Shown here in pieces: positions 8,227-17,486 of a stretch of DNA of 64,000 nt. Below the pieces are notes generated by a model. That model did not search any database. It saw only the letters and a list, made by a program, of their open reading frames with translations, and was not told where the DNA came from. Positions within the stretch are counted from its first letter, which is position 1. The number at the start of each line of letters is the position of its first letter. Source of the stretch: Caballeronia arvi (GTDB taxonomy: Bacteria > Pseudomonadota > Gammaproteobacteria > Burkholderiales > Burkholderiaceae); the NCBI RefSeq assembly GCF_001544695.2, contig NZ_FCOM02000002.1, positions 1 through 64,000 of the forward strand, written 5' to 3'. Both the position numbers and the translations under genes were made by a program.

Positions 8227-10830
8227 TTAGTTTTTCGCCGCCTTCTCCAAATCCGCCAGCATTCTCTCGACCCGGTCCGACAACTTTTCCGTACTCACTT
8301 TCTCCCGCAAGCGCGCGACGATCAGCGGAAACGCGAAAGGCGTCGGCTTCTTCGGGCGCGTCAGCGCCAGGCGGCTGTCGTTCATGCGTTCCAGCGCCGC
8401 GCGGATGCGGCCTAATTCCAACTCTTGCAGCATCACTTCCTGATCGGCCTGCGCGAGCAGAAGATTGCCGCTGTCGTGCTTCCGGAAAACTTCGAAGAAC
8501 AATCCACTCGACGCCTGCAACTGCCGTGCGCTTTTCTGCTGCCCCGGATGGCCCTGATAAATCAGCCCCGACACGCGCGCGATCTCCCGAAACCGCCGCG
8601 CCGAAAGTTCCGACGCATTGAGGCTCGCGAGAATGTCGTGCTCCAGATCGTCCGGCGAGAAAAGCCCTTCGGCGATCAGCGTCTCCCAATCGAACGGCCG
8701 CGCCGACAGCAATTCGAAGCCGTAATCGTTCATCGATATCGAGAACGTCCCCGGCTGATCGCGTGCGGCACGCCAGCCGATCAGCGAACCCAGCCCGATA
8801 TGCGCCATGCGTCCTGCAAACGGATAGCAGAAGAAATGATGCCCTTCGCGCGAGCGCACCAGTTCCACGACGAGCACGCCCGGCCCCGGCAGCGCCGACC
8901 ATTTCGCCTGCAAGTCGAGCAGCGGCCTGATCGCGCGCATTTCGGGCTCGTCGTAGATGCCGTCGTTCGCGCGCGCGAGCATCACGAGCGCGGCGTCCGC
9001 GAGTTCGGACGACAGCGGCATCTTGCTGCCGGCCCATTGCGGCATCGCCCCGCGCGATGAGGTCGCGCGCTTCACGTAGGCGGTCATGTCGCGCACGCGG
9101 ATGAGTTCCAGCGCGCGTCCGCCGAACGTGAAGACATCGCCGGGCTTCAGACGCGAGATGAACGACTCCTCCATCGCGCCGATTCTCCCGCCCGTCATGT
9201 AAGCGACACTGATGGTCGCGTTCGCGACGATCGTCCCGACATTGTTGCGATGCCTGCGCACGAGATCTTCGCGCGGCACGCGATACACGCCGTCATCGCC
9301 TTTCACGACGCGATGAAAATCCGGATACGCCGCGAGCGACGCGCCGCCGCGCTCGACGAACGCGAGCGCCCAGTCGAACGCCTGTTGCGTCAGATCGCGA
9401 TACGCATAGGCGGTGCGCACTTCATCGAGCATATCGGCGGGCGTGAATCCGCCGCCGATCGCCACCGTCACGAGATGCTGCACGAGCACGTCGAGCGGCT
9501 TCAGCGGCATGTCGCGCCCTTCGATGCGCCGCTCTTCGATCGCCCAGCGCGCCGCCGCCGCTTCGACGAGTTCGAGCGCGTGCGTCGGCACGATCGTCAC
9601 GCGCGATACGCGGCCCGGCGCGTGCCCCGAGCGGCCCGCGCGCTGCATGAGGCGCGCGACGCCCTTCGGCGAGCCGATCTGAAATACGCGATCCACCGGC
9701 AGGAAATCGACGCCGAGATCGAGACTCGATGTGCACACGACCGCCTTCAGTTGCCCGTTCTTCAGGCCGAGTTCGACCCAGTCGCGTACTTCCTTGTCGA
9801 GCGAGCCGTGATGCAGCGCGAGCAGCCCGGCCCATTCCGGGCGCAGTTCCAGCAACGCGCGATACCAGATTTCCGATTGCGAGCGCGTATTGGTGAAGAC
9901 GAGCGAGCTTTGCGCATGCTCGATTTCATCGGCGACGGGACCGACCTGCCGCACGCCCAGATGCCCGCCCCACGGAAAGCGCTCGACGGTCGCGGGTATC
10001 AGCGTATCGACGACGAGTGTCTTCGGCTGCGCGCCGCGCACGACGACGCGCGGCGTTTTCACGGGATGCAGCAGCGCGTCGTGCGCGAGCGCGAGATTGC
10101 CGAGCGTCGCCGAAAGTCCCCAGATTTGCAGATCGGGCCGCCAGCGCGCAAGCCGGGCGATGGCGAGTTGCGTCTGCGTGCCGCGCTTGTTGCCGAGCAG
10201 CTCGTGCCATTCATCGACGACGATCATGCGCAGATGCTTCAGTTCTTCCTGCGCGTTGGCGCGCGTCAGCATCAGCGTGAGGCTTTCGGGCGTCGTCACG
10301 AGCGCGGACGGCATGCGGCGGCTCTGACGCGCGCGCTCGGTCGAGGTCGTGTCGCCGGTGCGCAAGCCGACCGACCACGGCACGTCGAGCGCCGTGACCG
10401 CGGCCTGCAACGCGCGGGCGGTATCGGCGGCGAGCGCGCGCATCGGCGTGATCCAGAGGACCGTCAGCGGCGCGGGCAGCGCGTTCGGTTTCGGCGCCTT
10501 GCCTGCGAAGGCGGCGAGCGCGCCGAGCCACACGGCCCATGTTTTGCCCGCGCCGGTCGTCGCGTGCAAGAGGCCGCTTGCGCCGCGCCCGATCTCGCGC
10601 CACGCCTCGCGCTGGAATTCGAACGGCTGCCAGCCGCGCTCATCGAACCAGCGCGCGATGCGTTCATCGATCGGCCTCGCGGCTTCGGTCGCGTCGTAGG
10701 CGAACGGTGCGGGCGTGAAAAGCTCGGCGGCGGCATCGAGTTTCGCCTGCGCGGCGCTCGTGCGCGGCACGCGGCGAGGGCGCGGCGCCCGGCGTCGCTC
10801 CTTGTCCGCGGACTCGGGCGCGTCGTTCAT
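8227..10830 (-). CDS. lhr: Ligase-associated Lhr-like DExH helicase
   Basis: 867-residue superfamily-2 helicase of the Lhr-Core type: a 3'-5' ssDNA translocase with RecA1, RecA2, winged-helix and C-terminal Lhr domains. Visible motifs are Walker A TTGAGKTW (91-98, K96), DEWH box (206-209), SAT motif III (240-242), the [11 protein letters not shown] helix of RecA2 and motif [10 protein letters not shown]. The start ATG 10830 overlaps the ligase stop as ATGA, indicating coupling. In the Pseudomonas putida version of this cluster the helicase was shown biochemically to unwind 3'-tailed duplexes; here that is by homology. At 867 residues it is much shorter than the long Lhr of E. coli. Confidence 0.93.
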   Translation of the reverse strand: MNDAPESADKERRRAPRPRRVPRTSAAQAKLDAAAELFTPAPFAYDATEAARPIDERIARWFDERGWQPFEFQREAWREIGRGASGLLHATTGAGKTWAVWLGALAAFAGKAPKPNALPAPLTVLWITPMRALAADTARALQAAVTALDVPWSVGLRTGDTTSTERARQSRRMPSALVTTPESLTLMLTRANAQEELKHLRMIVVDEWHELLGNKRGTQTQLAIARLARWRPDLQIWGLSATLGNLALAHDALLHPVKTPRVVVRGAQPKTLVVDTLIPATVERFPWGGHLGVRQVGPVADEIEHAQSSLVFTNTRSQSEIWYRALLELRPEWAGLLALHHGSLDKEVRDWVELGLKNGQLKAVVCTSSLDLGVDFLPVDRVFQIGSPKGVARLMQRAGRSGHAPGRVSRVTIVPTHALELVEAAAARWAIEERRIEGRDMPLKPLDVLVQHLVTVAIGGGFTPADMLDEVRTAYAYRDLTQQAFDWALAFVERGGASLAAYPDFHRVVKGDDGVYRVPREDLVRRHRNNVGTIVANATISVAYMTGGRIGAMEESFISRLKPGDVFTFGGRALELIRVRDMTAYVKRATSSRGAMPQWAGSKMPLSSELADAALVMLARANDGIYDEPEMRAIRPLLDLQAKWSALPGPGVLVVELVRSREGHHFFCYPFAGRMAHIGLGSLIGWRAARDQPGTFSISMNDYGFELLSARPFDWETLIAEGLFSPDDLEHDILASLNASELSARRFREIARVSGLIYQGHPGQQKSARQLQASSGLFFEVFRKHDSGNLLLAQADQEVMLQELELGRIRAALERMNDSRLALTRPKKPTPFAFPLIVARLREKVSTEKLSDRVERMLADLEKAAKN

Positions 10831-12482
10831 GCCGTGACCTCGTTCAGGAAGCCTTTGAGCATGTCGAGCGTATCCGCGTCTTCGATCTTTTTGTCCGTGC
10901 GCCAGCGCAGCATGCGCGGAAAGCGCACCGCGATGCCCGATTTGTGACGCGGGCTCGCCTGGATGCCTTCGAAGCCGATCTCGAAGACGAGCGTCGGCGT
11001 GACGCTCCTCACGGGCCCGAACTTTTCGATGGTCGTCTTGCGCACGATGGCATCGACCTGGCGCATTTCCTCGTCGGTTAGGCCGGAGTACGCCTTCGCG
11101 AAGGGTACGAGCGTGCGCGTACCGTCGGCTTCGTCCCACACGGCGAAGGTGAAATCCGTGTAGAGGCTCGCGCGGCGTCCATGGCCGCGTTGCGCGTAGA
11201 GCAGCACGGCGTCGATCGCATACGGATCGATCTTCCACTTCCACCACGTGCCCGATGCCTTCGTGCGCCCGACGCCGTACATCGACGCGCGCTCCTTCAG
11301 CATCAGACCTTCGACGCCGCGCGCGCGGCTTTTTTCGCGCAACGCGGCGAGCGCGCCCCAGTCCGGTGCGACGACCATCGGCGATACGCGCAGCACGTCC
11401 ACCGCGAGCGACGATGCGAGCGCGTCCAGCCGAGTGCGCCGCAGATGCAAGGGCTCCATGCGCAGGTCGCGGCCATCGGCTTCGAGCAGATCGTAGGCGA
11501 GCAGCGCGGCGGGCGAATCGGCCAGCACTTTCTTCGTCAGCGACTTGCGCGTGATGCGCGGCTGCAAACGCGCGAACGGCAACGGCGCAGCGGCGCCCGG
11601 CTCGCACGCGAGAATCTCACCGTCGATCACGGTGCCGTCGGGCAGCGCTGCGCCGAGCGCCGCGAGTTCCGGAAAGCGCTCGGTGACGAGATCCTCGCCG
11701 CGCGACCAGATCCATACGCGGCCCGCGCGCTTCACGAGCTGCGCGCGGATGCCGTCCCACTTCCATTCGGCGATCCAGTCCGATGGCGCGCCGAGCGTCG
11801 CCGGATCGGCCTGCAGCGGATGCGCGAGAAAGAACGGATAGGGCAGGCCGATGTCGCTTTCGTGCGGCGTATCGACATCGTCGCCTTCAGCCGCGGGCGC
11901 GATGAGCCGCAGATAACGCGCGGCGCTCGGCGCGTGCCGCGAATCGGTCCAGCCGACCATACGTTGTGCGATGCGCTTGTGATCGACACCCGCGACTTGC
12001 GCGAGCGCGCGCACGACGAGCTGCCGCGCGACACCCACGCGAAAGCCGCCGCCGATCAGCTTCGTCAGCAGGAAGCGCTCGCTCCAGTTCAACTCGTCCC
12101 AATACGACAGGAGCCGCTCGCGCAGTTCGACGGGCGCCGCGCCGCGCAGCGTCAGCACGCGCTCCTCGATCCACTGCGCGAGCCCGAGCGACGATTCGCC
12201 CGACGCCGGCGGCAATACGTGCGCGATGGTTTCGGCGAGATCGCCGACCGCCTGATACGACTCTTCGAAGAGCCACTCCGGCAAGCCCGCGCGGTCGCGT
12301 GCGAACTCGACGAGCATGCGCGTCGGCACCGACTGGCGCGGCTTGCCGCCCGCGAGAAAGTACGACGCCCACGCGGCGTCTTCCGGTTCCGCGCCCGAGA
12401 AATACGCGATGAGCGCTTCCAGCTTTTCGTTGGTCGAGGTCGTCGCGTCGAGCGCGGTGTAGAGCGTCGCGAAGCGCTTCAT
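10827..12482 (-). CDS. lig: ATP-dependent DNA ligase (repair cassette)
   Basis: 551-residue DNA ligase with an N-terminal DNA-binding domain, a nucleotidyltransferase domain and an OB domain. The adenylated lysine is K241 in EWKWDGIR (KxDG motif I). Downstream are DGEIL (motif III), EGLMLKE (motif IV) and [10 protein letters not shown] (motif V). It is distinct from the essential NAD-dependent LigA, and no Ku gene is nearby, so it is not an obvious NHEJ LigD. Both ends overlap neighbours by 4 bp (12479-12482 and 10827-10830), so it sits in the middle of a coupled exonuclease-ligase-helicase operon. It probably seals ends processed by its partners. Confidence 0.94.
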   Translation of the reverse strand: MKRFATLYTALDATTSTNEKLEALIAYFSGAEPEDAAWASYFLAGGKPRQSVPTRMLVEFARDRAGLPEWLFEESYQAVGDLAETIAHVLPPASGESSLGLAQWIEERVLTLRGAAPVELRERLLSYWDELNWSERFLLTKLIGGGFRVGVARQLVVRALAQVAGVDHKRIAQRMVGWTDSRHAPSAARYLRLIAPAAEGDDVDTPHESDIGLPYPFFLAHPLQADPATLGAPSDWIAEWKWDGIRAQLVKRAGRVWIWSRGEDLVTERFPELAALGAALPDGTVIDGEILACEPGAAAPLPFARLQPRITRKSLTKKVLADSPAALLAYDLLEADGRDLRMEPLHLRRTRLDALASSLAVDVLRVSPMVVAPDWGALAALREKSRARGVEGLMLKERASMYGVGRTKASGTWWKWKIDPYAIDAVLLYAQRGHGRRASLYTDFTFAVWDEADGTRTLVPFAKAYSGLTDEEMRQVDAIVRKTTIEKFGPVRSVTPTLVFEIGFEGIQASPRHKSGIAVRFPRMLRWRTDKKIEDADTLDMLKGFLNEVTA

Positions 12483-13522
12483 GTCGCGCTCCCGGCGTTC
12501 TCGACGATGCTGTCCGCTTCGATCGCATCGTCGCCGTATTCGGTCTTGAAGGCGCCCGCGTCGAGCCCTTGCTCGCAGAGCCAGCGCACCATCGGCTCGA
12601 TCTGCCCATGCGTGACGATCACGCGCTCGGCGCCCGTCGAGCCGATGGCGAGCTGCAGGCCCGGCCAGTCCGCATGATCGGAGAGCACGAAGCCGCGATC
12701 GACGCCCTTGCGCCGTCGCGTGCCGCGCAGGCGCATCCAGCCGGACGCGAAGGCGTCGCTGTATTCGCCGAAGCGGCGCATCCACGTGCTGCCTTGCGCG
12801 GACGGCGGCGCCACGATCAGCGCACCTTTGAACGCCGCCTTGTCCTTCGCGGCGATCTCGCTGACGAGGCGCGTCGGCGGCAACGCGACGCCGGCTTCGC
12901 GGTACGCGCGATTGAGCGGCTCGACCGCGCCGTGGCAGAAGATCGGGCCGATGGCGGCATCGACGCCCGCGAGAATGCGCTGCGCCTTGCCGAACGAATA
13001 CGAGAACAGCACCGACGCGCGTCCTTGCGCCGCGTTGTGACGCCACCATGCGTCGATGCCGTCGAAGACTTCGCGCGAGCTGTCCCATCGGTAGATCGGC
13101 AGGCCGAAGGTCGATTCCGTGATGAACGTGTCGCAGCGCACGGGCTCGAAGGGCGCGCAGGTCGGATCGGGCTCGACCTTGTAGTCGCCGGACGCAACCC
13201 ACACGCGCCCCTGGTATTCGACGCGCACCTGCGCCGAGCCGAGCACGTGTCCGGCGGGATGCAGCGACACGCGCACGCCGTTCACGACGATGGCTTCGCC
13301 ATAGGCGAGCCCTTGCACGTCGATGCCCGGCAGCCGTGACAGCAACACGCCGACGCCCGGCTCGGCCGCGAGATAACGCGCATGGCCGAAGCGCGCGTGA
13401 TCCGCGTGCGCGTGCGTGATGACGGCGCGTTCGACAGGCCGCCACGGGTCGATATGGAAGTTGCCCGGCACACAGAAAAGTCCTTCTGGCCGCGCGACGA
13501 TGAGATCGGAAGAGGTATCCAC
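12479..13522 (-). CDS. Ligase-associated DNA exonuclease (MBL/beta-CASP)
   Basis: 347 residues from the GTG at 13522 of metallo-beta-lactamase fold with beta-CASP insertion, related to SNM1 and mRNA 3'-processing factors. Metal motif HAHADH is at residues 37-42 and SGDYKVEPD supplies motif 3. FVLSDHADWPGL and VTHG give the later His ligands. The start is GTG 13522 with AGGA just upstream; this matches the usual short N-terminus before RPEGLFC. A longer GTG frame to 13609 is less likely. First gene of the repair operon, coupled to the ligase by ATGA. Family members are nucleases acting on DNA ends; the substrate here is inferred. Confidence 0.9.
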   Translation of the reverse strand: MDTSSDLIVARPEGLFCVPGNFHIDPWRPVERAVITHAHADHARFGHARYLAAEPGVGVLLSRLPGIDVQGLAYGEAIVVNGVRVSLHPAGHVLGSAQVRVEYQGRVWVASGDYKVEPDPTCAPFEPVRCDTFITESTFGLPIYRWDSSREVFDGIDAWWRHNAAQGRASVLFSYSFGKAQRILAGVDAAIGPIFCHGAVEPLNRAYREAGVALPPTRLVSEIAAKDKAAFKGALIVAPPSAQGSTWMRRFGEYSDAFASGWMRLRGTRRRKGVDRGFVLSDHADWPGLQLAIGSTGAERVIVTHGQIEPMVRWLCEQGLDAGAFKTEYGDDAIEADSIVENAGSAT

Positions 13523-13788
13523 TGATCCTTGAACGAAGCGTGCGTGACAGCGGCGTGACTGACATATCGTCAGGCCCTGTCGTGTGTTCGATTCTGGCAA
13601 CAAAAGCACGCCACGTGCCCGTCATGGCGCTTTCACGAATCGCAGCTAGGGTGTAAAAGTTTAACTGGCGTCGGCGTCCTGGTTGGCGTCCTGTCGCGGC
13701 AGCCGTTCAAGACCGCCAGGCTTTTGCCGATAGTCGTTGGTATGCGAAACACGCGCGCACGGGGCGCGCGCGCCGCAGTCTTCTTCTT

Positions 13789-14295
13789 GTGACGAACATG
13801 GACACGATGGTTGCGCCGACCGCCGCAGAAGCGGTCTGGATCGTCAGGCTCCAGAGCCATCCGCTGTATGACTTCGTGCGCCTGAAACGCGTCTTCGCCG
13901 GCGTGGGCTCGCGCCATCAGGTCGTGCTCGTCGACGTGAGAAAACTGCTCGCGTGCGCCGATCGCGACGACACCGACTACGTGCTCAAAGCCGTCGATGA
14001 CTGGCACGCGGGCAAGGTGCGCGGCATCCGCGAATTCCTCGACCCGGACAATCCCCGCGTGCCGGAAATGCCCTACGTGACGATCAGCGTGCGCCGTTCG
14101 CCGGGTTTGCTCGGACTTTTGGGCGTGCATCGTGAAGGTGTCGTCGCGTTTCGCAACGGGCAGCATCGCGCGCGCTATCTGGCTTACGCGGGCGCGCTGT
14201 GCATGCCGGTCGAAGTGCACGAGCGCGAGGCGGCGCTCCTGCGCGAGATGTGCGCGGCGCCGGATGCATCGAACTCGGAGTATGGGGAAATTTGA
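13789..14295 (+). CDS. Osa/FiwA-like (plasmid fertility inhibition factor) protein, ParB fold
   Basis: 168 residues, soluble. The segment VVAFRNGQHRARYLAYAGA (FRNGQHR at 121-127) resembles the GRHR motif of ParB/sulfiredoxin-fold proteins and the fertility-inhibition-factor family (Osa, FiwA), and it is followed by MPVEVHEREAALLRE, also typical. Osa has ParB-like nuclease activity and blocks T-DNA transfer; chromosomal Burkholderiaceae homologues are uncharacterised. The family call is from motif memory. Start options are GTG 13789, ATG 13798 and ATG 13807, none with a strong ribosome-binding site. It is divergent from the exonuclease gene across 266 bp. Confidence 0.6.
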   Translation: MTNMDTMVAPTAAEAVWIVRLQSHPLYDFVRLKRVFAGVGSRHQVVLVDVRKLLACADRDDTDYVLKAVDDWHAGKVRGIREFLDPDNPRVPEMPYVTISVRRSPGLLGLLGVHREGVVAFRNGQHRARYLAYAGALCMPVEVHEREAALLREMCAAPDASNSEYGEI

Positions 14296-14411
14296 AGCTG
14301 GAAAGGCGTGAGCGTCTGCGGATTCGCGCCTGAATGGATGGGCCAGACGGTCGACTCGCCGTGCTGGCCCCAGAGCCGGCTGCGCTCAGCCGGCGTATGA
14401 CTTCACTGCTT

Positions 14412-15410
14412 TCAGTTCGCGGTTGCCGACGCGTGGATCGTCGTCTGCAACGGCATCATCGGCGGCATGGGTTGCCGCATCACTTCGTCGGGACGGCTGC
14501 CGCTCGTCGCGAACTCCTTGCTTAAATAATCGAGCGCGTAGTCGATGAAGTAGCGCGTCTTGGCTGGCAGATACTGCCGTCCCGGATAGACGATCGACAC
14601 CTTCATGTCCGGGTCGTCGATCGAGTAGTCCTCCAGCAGGCGCACGAGTGTGCCGTCCTTCAGATCCGTATGCACGATGCCCTCGGGCAGAATCGAGAAG
14701 CCCATGCCTTTCAGGGTCGCGAGACGCACCATCAGACCGTTATTGACGGTGTAGACGGGCGCCAGCGTGATCTGATCGGCGGAACCGCGACAATGCCGGA
14801 AGTGCCAAGTCTGACTTCGCATTTCGTTCGGGAGTCCGACGGACGGCAAGGTCTGCAGATCGGTGGGCGCGGCGGGCATGCCGTGCTCGGCGACGAACGC
14901 AGGCGTGGCAATGGGAATGAGCGTGCTCGTGCCGACTGGCCGCTCGATCAGCGCCGTGCTCGACACCATGAACGCCGTGACGATGCCGACGTCGTAGCCG
15001 TCCTCGACGAGATCGACATGACGCTCGGCAAGCGTGAGGCGCACGTTGACTCTGGGAAAGAGCTTGCGGAAGCCGTCGATGAGCGGTGTCAGCGTGAGCA
15101 GCGACAGCGCGCTGGACGCGACCACGCGCAACGTGCCGCTGGGCTCGCCCTCGGTATGCGTGACGGTCGACTCTAAATGGTCGAGTTCTTCCAGAAGCGC
15201 GCGGCAGCCTTCGAGATAACGCGTGCCGGCTTCAGTAAGAGAAAGATTGCGAGTAGTGCGATTGATGAGACGCGTTCTCAAATGCGCTTCGAGCATTGCA
15301 ATCGCCCGGGTGACGAGCGCATTGGAAACGTCGAGTTGTTGAGCGGCGCGGCGAAAGCTTTCCGTATCCGCCACCCGCACGAAGACGCGCATTGCGTGGA
15401 TCTGATTCAT
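14412..15410 (-). CDS. LysR-family transcriptional regulator
   Basis: 332 residues. The N-terminal winged HTH spans about residues 1-60, with the pattern FVRVADTESFRRAAQQLDVS and the RLINRTTRNLSLTEAGTRYL wing; the rest is a periplasmic-binding-protein-like effector domain (about 90-300). The start ATG 15410 has AGAGGG 9-10 bases upstream. The subgroup resembles CrgA/AaeR-like regulators that act on aromatic-acid or oxidoreductase genes. Its target is not evident: it is convergent with the Osa-like gene and 715 bp from the aldo/keto reductase. Effector unknown. Confidence 0.92.
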   Translation of the reverse strand: MNQIHAMRVFVRVADTESFRRAAQQLDVSNALVTRAIAMLEAHLRTRLINRTTRNLSLTEAGTRYLEGCRALLEELDHLESTVTHTEGEPSGTLRVVASSALSLLTLTPLIDGFRKLFPRVNVRLTLAERHVDLVEDGYDVGIVTAFMVSSTALIERPVGTSTLIPIATPAFVAEHGMPAAPTDLQTLPSVGLPNEMRSQTWHFRHCRGSADQITLAPVYTVNNGLMVRLATLKGMGFSILPEGIVHTDLKDGTLVRLLEDYSIDDPDMKVSIVYPGRQYLPAKTRYFIDYALDYLSKEFATSGSRPDEVMRQPMPPMMPLQTTIHASATAN

Positions 15411-16125
15411 CTTTAGTGCCCTCTCAGTGGTGCCACAGGATCCGGACACGATGTTCTTCGACACGCGTGTGTCCGGTTTTTGAACATGCTGTGAAGTCGA
15501 TAATATTGAGACCTGACGAATATTGCAATATGTACTTGCACTTTCGAAAGGTTCTTTATGGGCTCCGCATTATCGGAAAGGAATTTCAATCGATGAATTC
15601 GGAAGCAGGCTTATCGGCGTTATTCGAAATAGGGCGTCCGAAACGCATGCGTTTGGATAATGTTTTCTCATTCCTTGCAGTTCTGGGTCGGATGTTCGCA
15701 CTGTTTAATTCATGACGATTCATGCGGCGTTTTGCTCCGAATGATGCTCGTTCTATCAACTTGGAGAATAAAGTGATTTCATATATCAGCTAACTTTCGC
15801 GTCGAAAGGGTTTTTTAATGAAAGAGCGGCTCTTTTTCGATTTTATAAATTAAGGGGCGTGATTCTGTCGACCGGTGATCCGATAACAAGCATCCTATGC
15901 GTCTGATGACGGCTTTGCTTTGGTTGCAGAGACCCACGACTGGCCAATTAAACGGATGGTGAGGGACGACGCCATTTGAGTCTGTAACGCCAGCGGCACC
16001 TTCAGGGTCGTGCTAATTACCAGCGCTGCGACGTGTATGTCCCTTCCGCTGTCAAGGACATCGCGGTCGCGCTCTTCTTCCCGAGGCTTGCGCCATAATC
16101 GATCGACACACAAGGAGGCTTCTTC
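15411..16125. other. AT-rich 715-bp intergenic island
   Basis: Between the LysR gene and the aldo/keto reductase the base composition drops visibly, most strongly at 15480-15870, with runs such as AATATTGCAATATG and TTTTATAAATTAAG. I see one weak small frame (15593-15715), a small hairpin with T-tract (AAAGAG 15821-15826, CTCTTT 15830-15835) and no recognisable RNA gene. The contrast with its flanks suggests either a regulatory region or a relic of transferred DNA. Confidence 0.5.
15593..15715 (+). CDS. Possible 40-residue small protein (doubtful)
   Basis: ATG 15593 is preceded by AAAGGA about 10 bases upstream. The frame encodes 40 residues with a basic GRPKRMR patch followed by a hydrophobic stretch FSFLAVLGRMFALF and a stop. 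It lies in the AT-rich island. Only the plausible ribosome-binding site and the amphipathic or membrane-like tail support it; no homologue is recognised. It may well be noise. Confidence 0.2.
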   Translation: MNSEAGLSALFEIGRPKRMRLDNVFSFLAVLGRMFALFNS

Positions 16126-16974
16126 ATGGCGCAATCCAGCACGACGACCGTTACGCTCCCATCGGGTGAAGTGATACCGAAGCTCGGCCAGGGCACCTGG
16201 GAAATGGGCGAGCGCCCGAACGCGCGCAAGAGCGAGATCGCCGCGCTTCGCGAAGGCGTCGATGTCGGCATGACGCTCATCGATACCGCCGAGATGTACG
16301 GCGACGGCGAGAGCGAAAAGCTCATCGCCGAAGCGCTCGGCGACCGGCGCAACGAACTGTTCATCGTCAGCAAGGTGTATCCGCACAACGGCAGCGAGCG
16401 CGGCGTGCAGGCTGCGTGCGAGCGCAGCCTTAAGCGTCTGAAGACCGATCGCATCGATCTCTATCTGCTGCACTGGCGCGGCGGCGAAAATCTCGAAGGC
16501 GTGGTCGCGGGTTTCGAACGATTGCAGCGCGACGGGAAGATTCGCCACTGGGGCGTGTCGAACTTCGATACCGACGACATGGAAGAACTCTTCTCACTCG
16601 ACGGCGGCGACGCCTGCGCGACCGATCAGATTCTCTACAACGTCGCGCGGCGTGGATCGGAGTTCGATTTGCTGCCGTGGCTGCGCGAGCGCCGCATGCC
16701 CGCGATGGCGTATAGCCCCGTCGATCATGCACGCCTGCCGCGCGGCGGCGCGCTCGAAAAAATCGCGGCGGCGCGTGGCGTGTCTGCGTTTCAGGTCGCG
16801 CTCGCGTGGGTGCTGCAACAGCCGCAGGTCTTCGCCATTCCGAAAGCGGCGGACGTCGCGCACGTGCGCGAGAATCGCGCGGCGCTCGATCTGCACTTGT
16901 CCGCCGACGAACTCGCGGATATCGATCAGCAGTTCAAGCCGCCGAAGTCGAAGCGCTCGCTCGAAATGCTGTGA
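16126..16974 (+). CDS. Aldo/keto reductase
   Basis: 282-residue NADPH-dependent oxidoreductase of the AKR superfamily ((beta/alpha)8 barrel, cytoplasmic). The catalytic tetrad is complete: D53 and Y58 in DTAEMYG, K83 in SKVYP, H116 in LLHW. The C-terminal IPKA segment and following Arg/Asn residues bind the NADPH phosphate. Very strong Shine-Dalgarno AAGGAGG lies 7 bases before the ATG. It most resembles AKR5-like bacterial reductases of the YeaE/Dkg type; the natural substrate is unknown. It is convergent with the secreted protein gene, 12 bp apart. Confidence 0.93.
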   Translation: MAQSSTTTVTLPSGEVIPKLGQGTWEMGERPNARKSEIAALREGVDVGMTLIDTAEMYGDGESEKLIAEALGDRRNELFIVSKVYPHNGSERGVQAACERSLKRLKTDRIDLYLLHWRGGENLEGVVAGFERLQRDGKIRHWGVSNFDTDDMEELFSLDGGDACATDQILYNVARRGSEFDLLPWLRERRMPAMAYSPVDHARLPRGGALEKIAAARGVSAFQVALAWVLQQPQVFAIPKAADVAHVRENRAALDLHLSADELADIDQQFKPPKSKRSLEML

Positions 16975-16986
16975 TGCCGCGTTGGA

Positions 16987-17406
16987 TTATGTACACGCGT
17001 GATGCGCGTGGACCGAGCCGAGCACGGCGACTTCCGCAGGCGTGCGCCGGAGATCCGCTTCGTTGACCTGCTTCGCGTCGGCGAGGAAGTCATCGACGAT
17101 CGACGACACCTTCGTGTCCGTCAGGCAGAGCGACACGCGCTTGGTCTCGCCAACGGGCAGCGATGCGCGCTGCGACAGGAACAGCACGCCATACTGATAG
17201 CCGCGCACGATGCCGCGCACCGCGCCCACGCATTGCCCTTGAGCGGCGTCGTCGGACTTGGCGGCGCATTGCTGCGCGAGCGAGTAAGCGGAGAAGGTCG
17301 GATCGGACGCGCCGGGCGTCGGGGATTGCGGCGCGGTCTGGGCATGGGCGGCAATCGCGACGCCGAACGTAAGTGCGCAAAGCGTGGCGGAAAGGGCGGG
17401 TTTCAT
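16987..17406 (-). CDS. Secreted Rap1a/Tai-like protein
   Basis: 139 residues with a Sec signal peptide (cleavage after AHA, residue 22). The mature part has four cysteines (C47, C59, C94, C138), a CVGAVRGIVRGYQYG helix, a CLTDTKV strand, an amphipathic FLADAKQVNEADLRRTPAE segment and a C-terminal HACT. This order resembles the Rap1a/Tai family, periplasmic immunity proteins that neutralise type VI secretion amidase effectors, with the cysteines forming disulfides. No T6SS or effector gene is nearby, so the immunity role is only a suggestion. The start ATG 17406 is the one giving the signal peptide. Confidence 0.6.
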   Translation of the reverse strand: MKPALSATLCALTFGVAIAAHAQTAPQSPTPGASDPTFSAYSLAQQCAAKSDDAAQGQCVGAVRGIVRGYQYGVLFLSQRASLPVGETKRVSLCLTDTKVSSIVDDFLADAKQVNEADLRRTPAEVAVLGSVHAHHACT

Positions 17407-17486
17407 CGATTGAATCCTCGTTGTTTTGAACGGTGAACCGATGAGAGACGCGCAAGGCCCGATTGGTTCCGGTGAATGGCCCGCGC

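Noticed and set aside
10827-12482. Ligase as part of a Ku/LigD NHEJ system
   Set aside because: No Ku, polymerase or phosphoesterase domains of LigD; the neighbours define the Lhr/exonuclease cassette instead.
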